Shown one piece after another: positions 16,118 to 23,259 of a stretch of DNA of 24,295 nucleotides. The DNA is from an uncultured Bacteroidales bacterium (GTDB lineage: Bacteria > Bacteroidota > Bacteroidia > Bacteroidales > Lentimicrobiaceae). Both the position numbers and the translations under genes were made by a program. How positions within the stretch are numbered: position 1 is the first letter of the stretch; the number at the start of each line of letters is the position of its first letter. The stretch is from the NCBI GenBank assembly GCA_937894795.1, contig CALCQV010000096.1, positions 1 to 24,295 of the forward strand, given 5' to 3'. The notes under the pieces are model-generated. The model saw nothing but the letters and a program-made list of their open reading frames with translations. It searched no databases and was not told where the DNA came from.

Positions 16118-18064
16118 ATGGCAAAGAAAGTAAAACTAAATCCTTATCGCCGCGGACTACAATGGACAGTACTTTTATTATTGGTATATTTACTTGTCAG
16201 GCCTCTTATTGATAGAACATATATCGCCGACTTTGAAGCTTATTGTCCTTTTGGAGGATTACAGGCATTTTCTTCATTTCTCACGAATAATTCTCTGGCG
16301 TGTTCCATGACCACTACCCAAATCTTTATGGGCTTTGGTTTATTAGTGGGTATTATACTGATAAGCAAACTGTTTTGCAGTTATATCTGTCCAATAGGAA
16401 CTTTTACTGAGTGGCTTGGTCGTTTAGGGAAGAAATTCAAATTGAATATTGACATTAAAGGATGGCCGGATCAGCTTTTGAGGGTATTTAAGTACGCATT
16501 GCTATTTATAACATTTTATTTTTCAGTGACAAGCAGTGAATTGTTTTGCAAAACATTTGATCCTTATTATGCAGTATTCTCCGGTTTTAGCTCTGATGTT
16601 GTTATGTCATATGCTGCAATGGCTCTGTTTTTAACAATACCCGGTTCTTTTTTTATACGGCAGTTCTGGTGCAAATATGTGTGTCCTCTGGGAGCTGCTT
16701 CAAATATATTTGCTTATAGTTATGTATTCATTGGTATCACTGCCGTTTATGCATTACTTGTCGTGGTTTTCAAAGTATCAATAAGCTGGCTATGGTTATT
16801 AGGTGCATTGACTTTAGCAGGAGTTATTTTGGAGTCATTCAAAATAAAAATGTCAGGACTCTCAATCTTCAAGGTAAGCCGTAATGTTGATACATGCACT
16901 TCCTGCAAACTTTGTGATAAAGCCTGCCCAATGGCGATCAAAGTATCAGTTGTTGAAAAAGTTGATAATATTGATTGTCATCTTTGTGGTGATTGTGTTG
17001 CAAGTTGTCCTGAAAAAAACACATTGAGTATTACCGGGAGTAAATTGCTCAATAAAAATATTGATGATAAAAAGGTTAAGCATCCTTTATTATGGATACC
17101 TGCTGCCGCAGTTGTTGTTTTAGTGGTTGTGGGCCTCGCTTTTGCTGAGAGGGTGCATATTCCAACAATTAGTATAAAATGGGGAGATGCAACACGGTTA
17201 AAGGAAGCAGGAATATATGAGCAGGCAGGTTTATCAAGTATTAAATGTTTTGGAAGTTCTATGTCGTTTGCCAACCACATGAAGGAAATGGATGGTGTGC
17301 TTGGAGTTGAGACATATGTTTCAGATAATAGCATAAGGGTATATTATGATGCCAATGTTTTAAGTAAAGAAGATATAAAACGTGGCATATTCACCCCGGT
17401 GAAGCGGTTATTTGATGCACCGTCAAGCAACCAATCGATGATTGCTGTCTGTGAAGCCGCAATTGACCAATTTTTCGACCCAAATGATGCCGAATTGCTT
17501 AGTATAAGATTTATGCAACACGAAGGTATAATGAGTATGCAAACACAATTTGGTGAGCCTGTGCATGCTTTGATATATTATAATCCTGATCTGATAACAA
17601 TTCCTGAAATCCGGACACTGATCGAGGAAAAAAGGGTTTCATGGGAAACAGAAGGCGTTCTGAACGAGGCAAAAACCTCTTTCAAAGTTGCTACAATAAC
17701 TGAAAAGGAACCGATTACACTGAAACAATACATTGATCGTCTGTATGATCAGGTAAGTATGACGTTCAATAGTAGAGAGACTTATTCGGCTGATCAGCTT
17801 GAAACTATAGAGTATGACTTTCCGCAGGGGGCAGATCCCACATTAACTGACATGCCCTGGTATTTGCTCAGCCATCTTAGCAACAACAGGGGAATAGTCG
17901 CATTTGAAACTCAATCTTCTGATAAGGGGATGATAATTAATTTGACGGTAGTTAAGGCTCTTATTATTAAGGAAGAAGTGACGGCTCTCATTAATAGCCC
18001 CCAACTAAATGTACATCTGAGTGATGGTACAACGCAAACCCTCAAAAATCCGTATAGATTTTGA
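16118..18064 (+). CDS. Membrane polyferredoxin (4Fe-4S, NapH/CcoG-like) with degenerate HMA-like C-terminus
   Basis: The 648-aa product has an N-terminal half like NapH/CcoG/RdxA membrane iron-sulphur proteins. Helices lie at about 12-32, 67-86, 122-140, 158-180 and 203-235. They carry Cys motifs AYCPFGGLQ (C43), CSYICPIG (C87, C91) and CKYVCPLG (C185, C189), plus a further C62. Two classical 4Fe-4S clusters follow: CTSCKLCDKACP (C260, 263, 266, 270) and CHLCGDCVASCP (C287, 290, 293, 297). After one more helix (about 324-344), residues 370-648 contain three weakly similar units of the beta-alpha-beta size seen in heavy-metal-associated (HMA) domains. None has a CxxC; the first keeps only C377. 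A role in membrane electron transfer or metalloenzyme maturation is inferred. The start ATG 16118 follows an A/T-rich leader with no SD. Confidence 0.85.
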   Translation: MAKKVKLNPYRRGLQWTVLLLLVYLLVRPLIDRTYIADFEAYCPFGGLQAFSSFLTNNSLACSMTTTQIFMGFGLLVGIILISKLFCSYICPIGTFTEWLGRLGKKFKLNIDIKGWPDQLLRVFKYALLFITFYFSVTSSELFCKTFDPYYAVFSGFSSDVVMSYAAMALFLTIPGSFFIRQFWCKYVCPLGAASNIFAYSYVFIGITAVYALLVVVFKVSISWLWLLGALTLAGVILESFKIKMSGLSIFKVSRNVDTCTSCKLCDKACPMAIKVSVVEKVDNIDCHLCGDCVASCPEKNTLSITGSKLLNKNIDDKKVKHPLLWIPAAAVVVLVVVGLAFAERVHIPTISIKWGDATRLKEAGIYEQAGLSSIKCFGSSMSFANHMKEMDGVLGVETYVSDNSIRVYYDANVLSKEDIKRGIFTPVKRLFDAPSSNQSMIAVCEAAIDQFFDPNDAELLSIRFMQHEGIMSMQTQFGEPVHALIYYNPDLITIPEIRTLIEEKRVSWETEGVLNEAKTSFKVATITEKEPITLKQYIDRLYDQVSMTFNSRETYSADQLETIEYDFPQGADPTLTDMPWYLLSHLSNNRGIVAFETQSSDKGMIINLTVVKALIIKEEVTALINSPQLNVHLSDGTTQTLKNPYRF

Positions 18065-18122
18065 TTTCATTGAGATAAAAGGTAGTGGTGAACTTTAATT
18101 GTAAGCTTAAAAGGTGATTGCA

Positions 18123-18152
18123 TTGCTATTATAGAAGAATTACATATCTTTG
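18123..18152 (+). promoter_or_regulatory. Promoter of tRNA-Val: TTG-N19-TATCTTTG
   Basis: A -33 TTG (18123-18125) and a -7 box TATCTTTG (18145-18152) are separated by 19 bp, the Bacteroidota sigma-ABfr spacing. The box ends 11 bp before the mature tRNA 5' end, so the precursor leader would be only a few nucleotides long. Confidence 0.8.
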
Positions 18153-18163
18153 TCCGCCAAATC

Positions 18164-18238
18164 GGGATGTTAGCTCAGTTGGTTCAGAGCATCGCCTTGA
18201 CAGGGCGGAGGTCACTGGTTCGAGTCCAGTACATCCCA
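18164..18238 (+). tRNA. tRNA-Val (anticodon GAC)
   Basis: The cloverleaf has a 7-bp acceptor stem, GGGATGT (18164-18170) with ACATCCC (18231-18237). The D arm is GCTC...GAGC. The anticodon stem TCGCC/GGCGG has loop TTGACAG, so the anticodon is GAC, and the T arm is ACTGG-TTCGAGT-CCAGT. The discriminator is A and CCA is not encoded. The loop could be misread as Asp (GTC), but positions 34-36 are GAC. Confidence 0.95.
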
Positions 18239-18243
18239 CTAAG

Positions 18244-18284
18244 AAAACATAAAAAGCCTTGATTATCAAGGCTTTTTATGTTTT
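18244..18284 (+). terminator. Intrinsic terminator after tRNA-Val
   Basis: Perfect 19-bp arms (18244-18262 and 18266-18284) enclose a 3-nt loop. The stem core is AAAAAGCCTTGA/TCAAGGCTTTTT, with T-runs on the right and A-runs on the left. It would work in both directions, so it could also stop transcripts of the minus-strand gene ending at 18395. Confidence 0.9.
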
Positions 18285-18394
18285 AATCCATCCTTCAATT
18301 GTATGGTTACAGTGCAGAAATTTCAATCACGAGTTGAATCATTAAAGAATTAACCTTAATTGTTTAACTCCATATTCTATTTCGGTCAATTTGC

Positions 18395-18811
18395 TTACTC
18401 AGGTTGGGTATAGGGGAGTGTTCCCGGTTGCTGTGTATTCTCTTTTTCAACACCCAAAATCTCAATGACAACATAATTGCTCATGCCACGCCATGGTATA
18501 GGGTGAAGGTATTCCTTGTAACGAAGCTCTACCAACCGACCTCCATTACGTTCCAATATGGCGGCAATGCTGTCGTCTGTAACACTGAATTCAAATTCAT
18601 TGCTCTGCATGGCTCCGGGTGACTGAGTTTTAAATCCTTCCTGAATGAGCCTCCCTTCCCAGGTTTTGAAGACATAGCCTTTCTTTACGAAGAAATTAAG
18701 ATTCCCTGCTTTAACCCCTTCTCCAAAAACAAAATAGTAGCGCCACCAAAAGAATACGGCAAGAATCAGGATAACGATGAGGGTGATAATAAAAACAGTT
18801 TTTCGTTTCAT
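18395..18811 (-). CDS. Membrane-anchored hypothetical protein (138 aa), conserved in Bacteroidota
   Basis: The 138-aa product has an N-terminal signal-anchor (about 6-24: hydrophobic FIITLIVILILAVFF). A small domain follows with landmarks FGEGVKAGNL, KKGYVFKTWEGRL, FEFSVTDDSI and LRYKEYLHPIPWRGMSNYVV. I recognise this pattern from short Bacteroidota proteins that databases sometimes label 6-phosphogluconate dehydrogenase. That label looks wrong here: there is no NADP-binding glycine motif and the protein is far too short. The C-terminal ten residues are Gln/Pro/Thr-rich. The start ATG (18811-18809) follows a minus-strand TACCTTTG box 60 bp upstream. It diverges from the DPP IV gene across the hairpin element. 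Confidence 0.75.
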   Translation of the reverse strand: MKRKTVFIITLIVILILAVFFWWRYYFVFGEGVKAGNLNFFVKKGYVFKTWEGRLIQEGFKTQSPGAMQSNEFEFSVTDDSIAAILERNGGRLVELRYKEYLHPIPWRGMSNYVVIEILGVEKENTQQPGTLPYTQPE

Positions 18812-18871
18812 GAAATCAATTTTTAGAATTAAGGTTGAACCTCAAATAATGTTAAATGTTTGCTTTCTTCA

Positions 18872-18879
18872 CAAAGGTA
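18872..18879 (-). promoter_or_regulatory. Candidate minus-strand -7 box (TACCTTTG)
   Basis: CAAAGGTA on the plus strand reads TACCTTTG on the minus strand, a match to TAnnTTTG about 60 bp upstream of the 138-aa gene. No good -33 TTG is seen. Confidence 0.35.
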
Positions 18880-18951
18880 ATAAAAGGTCAGGATTTATAT
18901 TGATGAGTTGAATATTTTACTCCTAATAATGATCAATAGCAAATCGGTTAA

Positions 18952-19091
18952 GGAACGGTTAAAGGCAACTATACAATGCCCACAGATTTACTATACAACG
19001 TCTATACAACAACTATACAATAACGTATAGTTGTTGTATAGGCATTGTATAGGCATCGTATAGTTGTTGTATAGTTGCCTTTAACCGTTCC
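18952..19091. repeat. 140-bp hairpin element with 11-bp-phased CTATAC/GTATAG repeats
   Basis: Perfect 25-bp outer arms (18952-18976 and 19067-19091; left arm starts GGAACGGTTAAAGGCAAC). Inside, CTATAC occurs at 18969, 18991, 19002 and 19013, and its complement GTATAG at 19025, 19036, 19047, 19058 and 19069. All are spaced by 11 bp or a multiple of it on each side; the unit expected at 18980 is degenerate. A central 17-bp inverted repeat (19002-19018 with 19025-19041) has a 6-nt loop. A cross-pairing of 12 bp also exists (18969-18980 with 19041-19052), so several foldings compete. There is no coding frame. It lies in the 430-bp divergent gap 18812-19241. Outside it, I see only two candidate -7 boxes and the short palindrome AGGGC-TAT-GCCCT near 19146. 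Confidence 0.9.
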
Positions 19092-19206
19092 CAAATATGA
19101 CCCAAAGACTGATCATTGCATTTTCATCTTCTTTATTATACTTAAAGGGCTATGCCCTGAAATCGCCATTGTGAGCGAACGAGTTACGATGGTATTCTAA
19201 ATTTAA

Positions 19207-19214
19207 TAATTTTG
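19207..19214 (+). promoter_or_regulatory. Candidate -7 box (TAATTTTG) for the DPP IV gene
   Basis: TAATTTTG matches TAnnTTTG, 27 bp before the ATG at 19242. No -33 TTG is found at 19-21 bp spacing. It lies about 115 bp downstream of the hairpin element. Confidence 0.45.
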
Positions 19215-19241
19215 CACTTCCTGATTTTTTTATAACCATCT

Positions 19242-21449
19242 ATGAAACGACTCTCTCTTATTACAGCCATTTATTTTATTCTGGCACTGCCTGTTGTGTT
19301 GAATGCTCAAAACGGGTCAAAGAATTTTACATTGGACGACCTTCTGAAATCAAGAATATTCAGATCTCAGGGAATAAATGAAATAAGGTCAATGAATGAC
19401 GGTATGCATTATACAGTGCTTTCTGATGATTATACTTATATTGAGCGCTTTACTTATAAAACCGGCAAAACTGACGCCGTTGTATTTGATATTAAGGATT
19501 TTGGAAATGATGACATCAAGATGATACTTGATTATGAGTTTTCTGATGATGAGGCAAAGCTGCTTATTCAAACCAGCTATGAACCAATATACAGAAGATC
19601 CTTTAAAGCTGACTATTATGTTTACAATATAAAGGATAAATCATTTAAACCATTGTCTGTCAATGGAAAACAGCAGTTGGCGACATTTTCACCTGATGGT
19701 CAGAAGGTTGCATTTGTTAGGGACAACAACTTATTCATCGTGAATTTGGAGAAAGGTGAAGAGATTCAAATAACCAAAGACGGCAAATTCAATGAGATTA
19801 TCAACGGTGCTCCTGACTGGGTATATGAAGAAGAGTTTGAATATAACAAGGCATTTAGCTGGTCACCCGATAGCCGCAGGTTGGCTTATGTTAAATTCGA
19901 CGAGCGAGGTGTAAAAATGTTCAATATGACGATGTTCCAGGGGGCGAAACCTTCCATAGATGAAAATGCGCTCTATCCGTCGAACTCGCAATTTAAATAT
20001 CCAAAAGCCGGAGAGGACAACTCAATTGTAACTGCACATATCTATGATATGGTTTCAGGTAATACACTCCGAGTTAATACGGGTGTTGAGAAAGATATTT
20101 ATTTACCAAGGATAATGTTTACCAATGATCCGGAATTGCTAGCTGTTTTAAGACTAAATCGCTTGCAAAATTTACTTGAGATACTTGGTGTGAATGTTAA
20201 GACCGGTGCCAGCAGGATTATTTATTCTGAAAGCAATGACCGATACATTGATGAGGGGAATTTTGACAATATAAAATTTCTTCCGGAAGGAGAAGCGTTT
20301 GTCATAACCAGTGAAAAGAACGGATGGACACACCTTTATAAATGCAATTACATTACTGGTCAGACAACTCCCATTACCAGTGGAGAATTTGATGTTACAG
20401 CTTATTACGGATATGATCCTGTAGATAAAGTTCATTATTATCAGGCTGCAGTCTTTAACCCGATGCAACGCGAAATCTACTCCATTAAGGCTAATGGCAG
20501 TGAAGCACGGTTGATTACCGAGACTCAGGGTACCAACAATGCTCAATTCAGTAAATCATTCCGTTATTTCATTCATACATACACTTCTGTTAAAACTCCT
20601 CCTATATATACCTTACGGGAATCTAATGGTAAAATGATAAGGATTCTTGAAGATAATCAAGAGCTGGCTGATAAATTGAAAGAATACAAGTTCAACCATA
20701 AAGAATTCTTTAAATTTTCCACTTCTGAAGATGTTGAGCTGAATGCCTATGTAATATATCCGCCTGACTTTTCAAAGGATAAAAAATATCCAGTAATAAT
20801 AGATCAATACAGTGGCCCAAATTCACAAACCGTGCTGGATAGCTGGGGTTTTGATCTTGATGATGTTATGGCGCAACAGGGTTATATTATTGTTAGTATT
20901 GATCCCAGAGGTACCGGTGCCAGGGGAGAAGCATTCAGGAAAGTAACATATCTGCAACTAGGGAAGTATGAAACCATCGATCAGATTGAAGGGGCAAAGT
21001 ATTTGGCAACTATGCCATGGGTAGATGCAAATAGAATTGGCATTTGGGGTTGGAGTTACGGTGGGTTTATCTCTTCTTCCTGCTTGCTGAAAGGCGATGG
21101 AGTCTTCAAGACTGCCATTGCAGTTGCCCCTGTTACAAATTGGCGTTACTACGATAACATTTATACCGAGCGCTTTATGCGAACACCCAAGGAAAATCCT
21201 GATGGCTATGATCAGAATTCCCCACTCTTTTTTGCAGATAAACTCAAGGGTAATCTATTATTGGTGCATGGTACCGCTGATGACAATGTGCATGTGCAGA
21301 ATACTTTGGAGTTGTCTGAACGGTTGGTTCAAGCCAATAAGAAGTTTGATATGATGCTTTACACAAATCGCAATCACTCTATTTATGGTGGTAATACGCG
21401 ACTTCATCTATTCACCAAACTTGAGGATTATTTCAAGACAAACCTGTAA
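19242..21449 (+). CDS. Dipeptidyl-peptidase IV-like serine peptidase (family S9B)
   Basis: This exported protease releases N-terminal X-Pro (or X-Ala) dipeptides. The 735-aa product has a signal peptide (hydrophobic core about 5-20, likely cut after NA or NAQ at 21-23). A beta-propeller of the DPP IV N-terminal type spans about 90-480. It includes the paired glutamates of PDWVYEEEFEY, which bind the substrate amino terminus. The C-terminal alpha/beta-hydrolase domain has a complete triad: S605 in GWSYGGF, D680 in HGTADDNVH and H712 in NRNHSIYGG. The length is normal for bacterial DPP IV. Such enzymes are periplasmic or surface-linked peptide scavengers in Bacteroidota. It is transcribed alone, divergently from the 138-aa gene. 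Confidence 0.93.
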   Translation: MKRLSLITAIYFILALPVVLNAQNGSKNFTLDDLLKSRIFRSQGINEIRSMNDGMHYTVLSDDYTYIERFTYKTGKTDAVVFDIKDFGNDDIKMILDYEFSDDEAKLLIQTSYEPIYRRSFKADYYVYNIKDKSFKPLSVNGKQQLATFSPDGQKVAFVRDNNLFIVNLEKGEEIQITKDGKFNEIINGAPDWVYEEEFEYNKAFSWSPDSRRLAYVKFDERGVKMFNMTMFQGAKPSIDENALYPSNSQFKYPKAGEDNSIVTAHIYDMVSGNTLRVNTGVEKDIYLPRIMFTNDPELLAVLRLNRLQNLLEILGVNVKTGASRIIYSESNDRYIDEGNFDNIKFLPEGEAFVITSEKNGWTHLYKCNYITGQTTPITSGEFDVTAYYGYDPVDKVHYYQAAVFNPMQREIYSIKANGSEARLITETQGTNNAQFSKSFRYFIHTYTSVKTPPIYTLRESNGKMIRILEDNQELADKLKEYKFNHKEFFKFSTSEDVELNAYVIYPPDFSKDKKYPVIIDQYSGPNSQTVLDSWGFDLDDVMAQQGYIIVSIDPRGTGARGEAFRKVTYLQLGKYETIDQIEGAKYLATMPWVDANRIGIWGWSYGGFISSSCLLKGDGVFKTAIAVAPVTNWRYYDNIYTERFMRTPKENPDGYDQNSPLFFADKLKGNLLLVHGTADDNVHVQNTLELSERLVQANKKFDMMLYTNRNHSIYGGNTRLHLFTKLEDYFKTNL

Positions 21450-21541
21450 TTTAAGCTACTGGTATAAAAAGTAATTTCAGAAATCGTCATTGCTATAGCG
21501 GGGCAGTAATTATAGCATATAATGTAATATTAGTGTATATT

Positions 21542-21559
21542 GGCTTATAATAATAAGCC
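21542..21559. repeat. Small hairpin GGCTTAT-AATA-ATAAGCC
   Basis: Perfect 7-bp arms (21542-21548, 21553-21559) with a 4-nt loop lie 92 bp after the DPP IV stop. No T-run follows, so it is at best a weak, atypical transcript-end structure. The remainder of the 250-bp gap 21450-21699 holds only the rpsU promoter box and A/T-rich sequence. Confidence 0.35.
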
Positions 21560-21630
21560 TCAGCTTAAAGAATAAATACGGTTGGGCAAAATATTTTTAC
21601 CAAACAATAGGAATAAGTAAAAATAAATTG

Positions 21631-21638
21631 TAATTTTG
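21631..21638 (+). promoter_or_regulatory. Candidate -7 box (TAATTTTG) for rpsU
   Basis: TAATTTTG followed by GCAGCCC lies 62 bp before the rpsU start. Bacteroidota promoters of translation genes often show this TAnnTTTGC form. A proper -33 TTG is not obvious. Confidence 0.5.
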
Positions 21639-21699
21639 CAGCCCTTTAAAGAAAATTGAATTCAATTTACTAATTTAACAGAAAGAGAGAGTATTTCAC

Positions 21700-21894
21700 A
21701 TGATTATCGTACCCGTTAAAGAAGGCGAAAACATCGACAGGGCCTTAAAGAAACTGAAGAGAAAATTTGAAAAAACCGGTGTTGTAAAAGAGCTCCGTGA
21801 AAGGCAAAAATTCACAAAGCCTTCAGTAAAAAACCGTGAGGCTAAGCTGCACGCTATCTATGTTCAGCAACTGCAGCAGGCTGCCGATCAATAA
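21700..21894 (+). CDS. rpsU: 30S ribosomal protein S21
   Basis: The 64-aa basic protein of the small subunit platform matches bS21 over its length: MIIVPVKEGENIDRALKKLKRK, then helical KFEKTGVVKELRERQKFTKPS and a variable tail. In Bacteroidota, bS21 sits near the 3' end of 16S rRNA and has been linked to concealment of the anti-Shine-Dalgarno, which fits the scarcity of SD sequences in this window. It heads the rpsU-xerC-hpf run; the gap to xerC is 109 bp and shows no convincing terminator. Confidence 0.97.
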   Translation: MIIVPVKEGENIDRALKKLKRKFEKTGVVKELRERQKFTKPSVKNREAKLHAIYVQQLQQAADQ

Positions 21895-22003
21895 GCATCT
21901 TTTTTAAGTGCGATTTAAGGAAGAAAGTTTTGCTTTGTTGTAATAAAGCGTTATATTTATACGTTCTTACATAAGGCTAAGTTTTCTTCTTTTATTTTGA
22001 TAC

Positions 22004-22900
22004 ATGGTAAGAGATTCTTTCTTCGACCACCTACTCTACGAAAAGCGCTATTCATCTCATACGATCGAAGCCTACCGATGTGATCTCTTGCAATTTCAAT
22101 CGTATCTTAATGATATTTATGATGTTAATAGTGAAAAGCAGATAACTTATGCCATGATTAGATCATGGTTGGCTTCACTAATTGAGTTGGGCACTTCACC
22201 CAGAAGTGTCAATCGTAAATTATCATCCCTAAGAACATATTTCAAATATCTGCTGCGGCTTGATCTCATTGAAGTAAATCCTGTACAACTATCAGTCTCA
22301 CTTCGTACACCTGAGCGACTGCCTTCATTTGCCACAAAGAGGGAGATGGAGAAGATGTTAACGTCCATTACAGATGATTCATTTAGTGATCGGCGTGATC
22401 TAATCGTACTTGAAATATTCTATAATACAGGGATTCGTCTAGCTGAATTGGAGATCTTAAAGGAAAAGGACATTGATTTTTATACTAACACAATTAAAGT
22501 TACCGGTAAACGAAACAAACAACGCATCATTCCGGTTAGTAATTTATTGACAACAAAGTTAAAATCGTACCTGGCATTGAGAGAAAGATATGCTTTATCA
22601 GGAGTTGAGGAGTTAATTATTAATGATCAAGGATCGAGAGCCGGAAGAAATTTCATTTATAAATTAGTAAAGAAGTACTTGACTCAAGCCGGGGTTACCG
22701 GAGCGAAAAGTCCACATGTCCTGCGTCACACATTTGCCACACTTATGCTTAATGAGGGTGCAGACTTGAATGCAATCAAGGAGATATTAGGCCATTCAAG
22801 TCTAGCATCAACACAAGTATATACCCATACTAATGTTGAAAAGCTAAAAACAATATATAAACAAGCCCATCCGTGGGCTCAAAAAAAGGAGGAATCATGA
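22004..22900 (+). CDS. xerC: Tyrosine recombinase XerC/XerD
   Basis: Xer recombinases resolve chromosome dimers at dif. The 298-aa product has the normal length, with an N-terminal SAM-like DNA-binding domain (about 3-90: FFDHLLYEKRYSSHTIEAY) and a C-terminal catalytic domain. The catalytic set is complete: R145 in NTGIRLAEL, the beta-hairpin lysine region VTGKRNK, H238-x-x-R241 in SPHVLRHTFAT, H264 in LGHSS and nucleophile Y273 in STQVYTH. It is placed in the conserved housekeeping cluster rpsU-xerC-hpf, not in a mobile element, which supports a chromosomal Xer role. XerC versus XerD cannot be settled from this sequence. Its TGA overlaps the hpf ATG by four bases. Confidence 0.92.
   Translation: MVRDSFFDHLLYEKRYSSHTIEAYRCDLLQFQSYLNDIYDVNSEKQITYAMIRSWLASLIELGTSPRSVNRKLSSLRTYFKYLLRLDLIEVNPVQLSVSLRTPERLPSFATKREMEKMLTSITDDSFSDRRDLIVLEIFYNTGIRLAELEILKEKDIDFYTNTIKVTGKRNKQRIIPVSNLLTTKLKSYLALRERYALSGVEELIINDQGSRAGRNFIYKLVKKYLTQAGVTGAKSPHVLRHTFATLMLNEGADLNAIKEILGHSSLASTQVYTHTNVEKLKTIYKQAHPWAQKKEES
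22885..22892 (+). promoter_or_regulatory. Strong Shine-Dalgarno AAAGGAGG for hpf
   Basis: AAAGGAGG lies 4 nt before the ATG at 22897, inside the end of xerC. It is the only near-perfect SD I noticed in the window and it decides the hpf start over an upstream in-frame GTG at 22873. Confidence 0.75.
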
Positions 22901-23193
22901 AAGTTAACATTACTTCAGTAAAATTTAAGACTGACAGGAAGTTGGAAGAGTTTATAAATGGCAAAGTTGAAAAGCTTTCAGGAGTTTACGATGGAATTAT
23001 TGGCAGTGACGTCACATTAAAATTAGAAAATGGAGAAGCAATAGACAATAAAGTAGCAGAGATCAGGCTACAAATAAAGGGAAATGATTTGTTTGCAAGG
23101 AAGCAATCAGCAACATTTGAAGAAGCTACAGATACGGCTGTTGACGCTCTACGTAAGCAGTTGGATAAGCATAAAGACAAGTTTAGGAAATAA
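22897..23193 (+). CDS. hpf: Ribosome hibernation promoting factor HPF/RaiA (short form)
   Basis: The factor binds the 30S decoding region and stabilises inactive ribosomes in stationary phase. The 98-aa product is the short, single-domain form: MKVNITSVKFKTDRKLEEFI, basic/acidic helices, IRLQIKGNDLFARKQSATFEEATDTAVDALRKQL and a Lys-rich tail. There is no C-terminal dimerisation domain of the long type. The start is fixed by AAAGGAGG and by the ATGA overlap with xerC, which implies translational coupling; the frame extends eight codons upstream to GTG 22873. A terminator-like hairpin follows at 23259. Confidence 0.93.
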   Translation: MKVNITSVKFKTDRKLEEFINGKVEKLSGVYDGIIGSDVTLKLENGEAIDNKVAEIRLQIKGNDLFARKQSATFEEATDTAVDALRKQLDKHKDKFRK

Positions 23194-23228
23194 ATATGAG
23201 GTAGGAGCCAAAAAAAAACAAAAAAGTT

Positions 23229-23259
23229 TTTGTTGGTGTCAAAATAGTTCATACATTTG
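23229..23259 (+). promoter_or_regulatory. Promoter of the tRNA-tuf operon: TTTG-N19-TACATTTG
   Basis: TTTG (23229-23232) and TACATTTG (23252-23259) are 19 bp apart, a near-ideal Bacteroidota promoter. Transcription should start about 7 bp downstream, around 23266, giving a leader of about 105 nt before the first tRNA. Confidence 0.8.

Noticed and set aside
16978..17334. Minus-strand open frame of 118 codons
   Set aside because: It is antisense to the polyferredoxin ferredoxin and linker region, with no start signals or family resemblance.
18164..18238. tRNA-Asp reading
   Set aside because: The 7-nt anticodon loop is TTGACAG, which puts GAC (Val) at positions 34-36, not GTC.
18404..18622. 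Plus-strand open frame of 72 codons
   Set aside because: It is antisense to the conserved 138-aa gene and has no leader or homology.
18952..19091. CRISPR-like array reading of the CTATACAA repeats
   Set aside because: Units are 8 bp at an 11-bp period with no spacers, orientation flips at the centre, and no cas genes are present.
20172..20546. Minus-strand open frame of 124 codons
   Set aside because: It is antisense to the DPP IV beta-propeller; the sense frame has clear homology.
22873..22896. GTG start for hpf eight codons upstream
   Set aside because: ATG 22897 has an AAAGGAGG Shine-Dalgarno and an ATGA overlap, and homology begins there.
22004..22900. Integrase of a mobile element
   Set aside because: The length, complete Xer motif set and the rpsU-hpf-tuf context indicate a chromosomal XerC/D; no attachment site duplication was seen at the neighbouring tRNAs.
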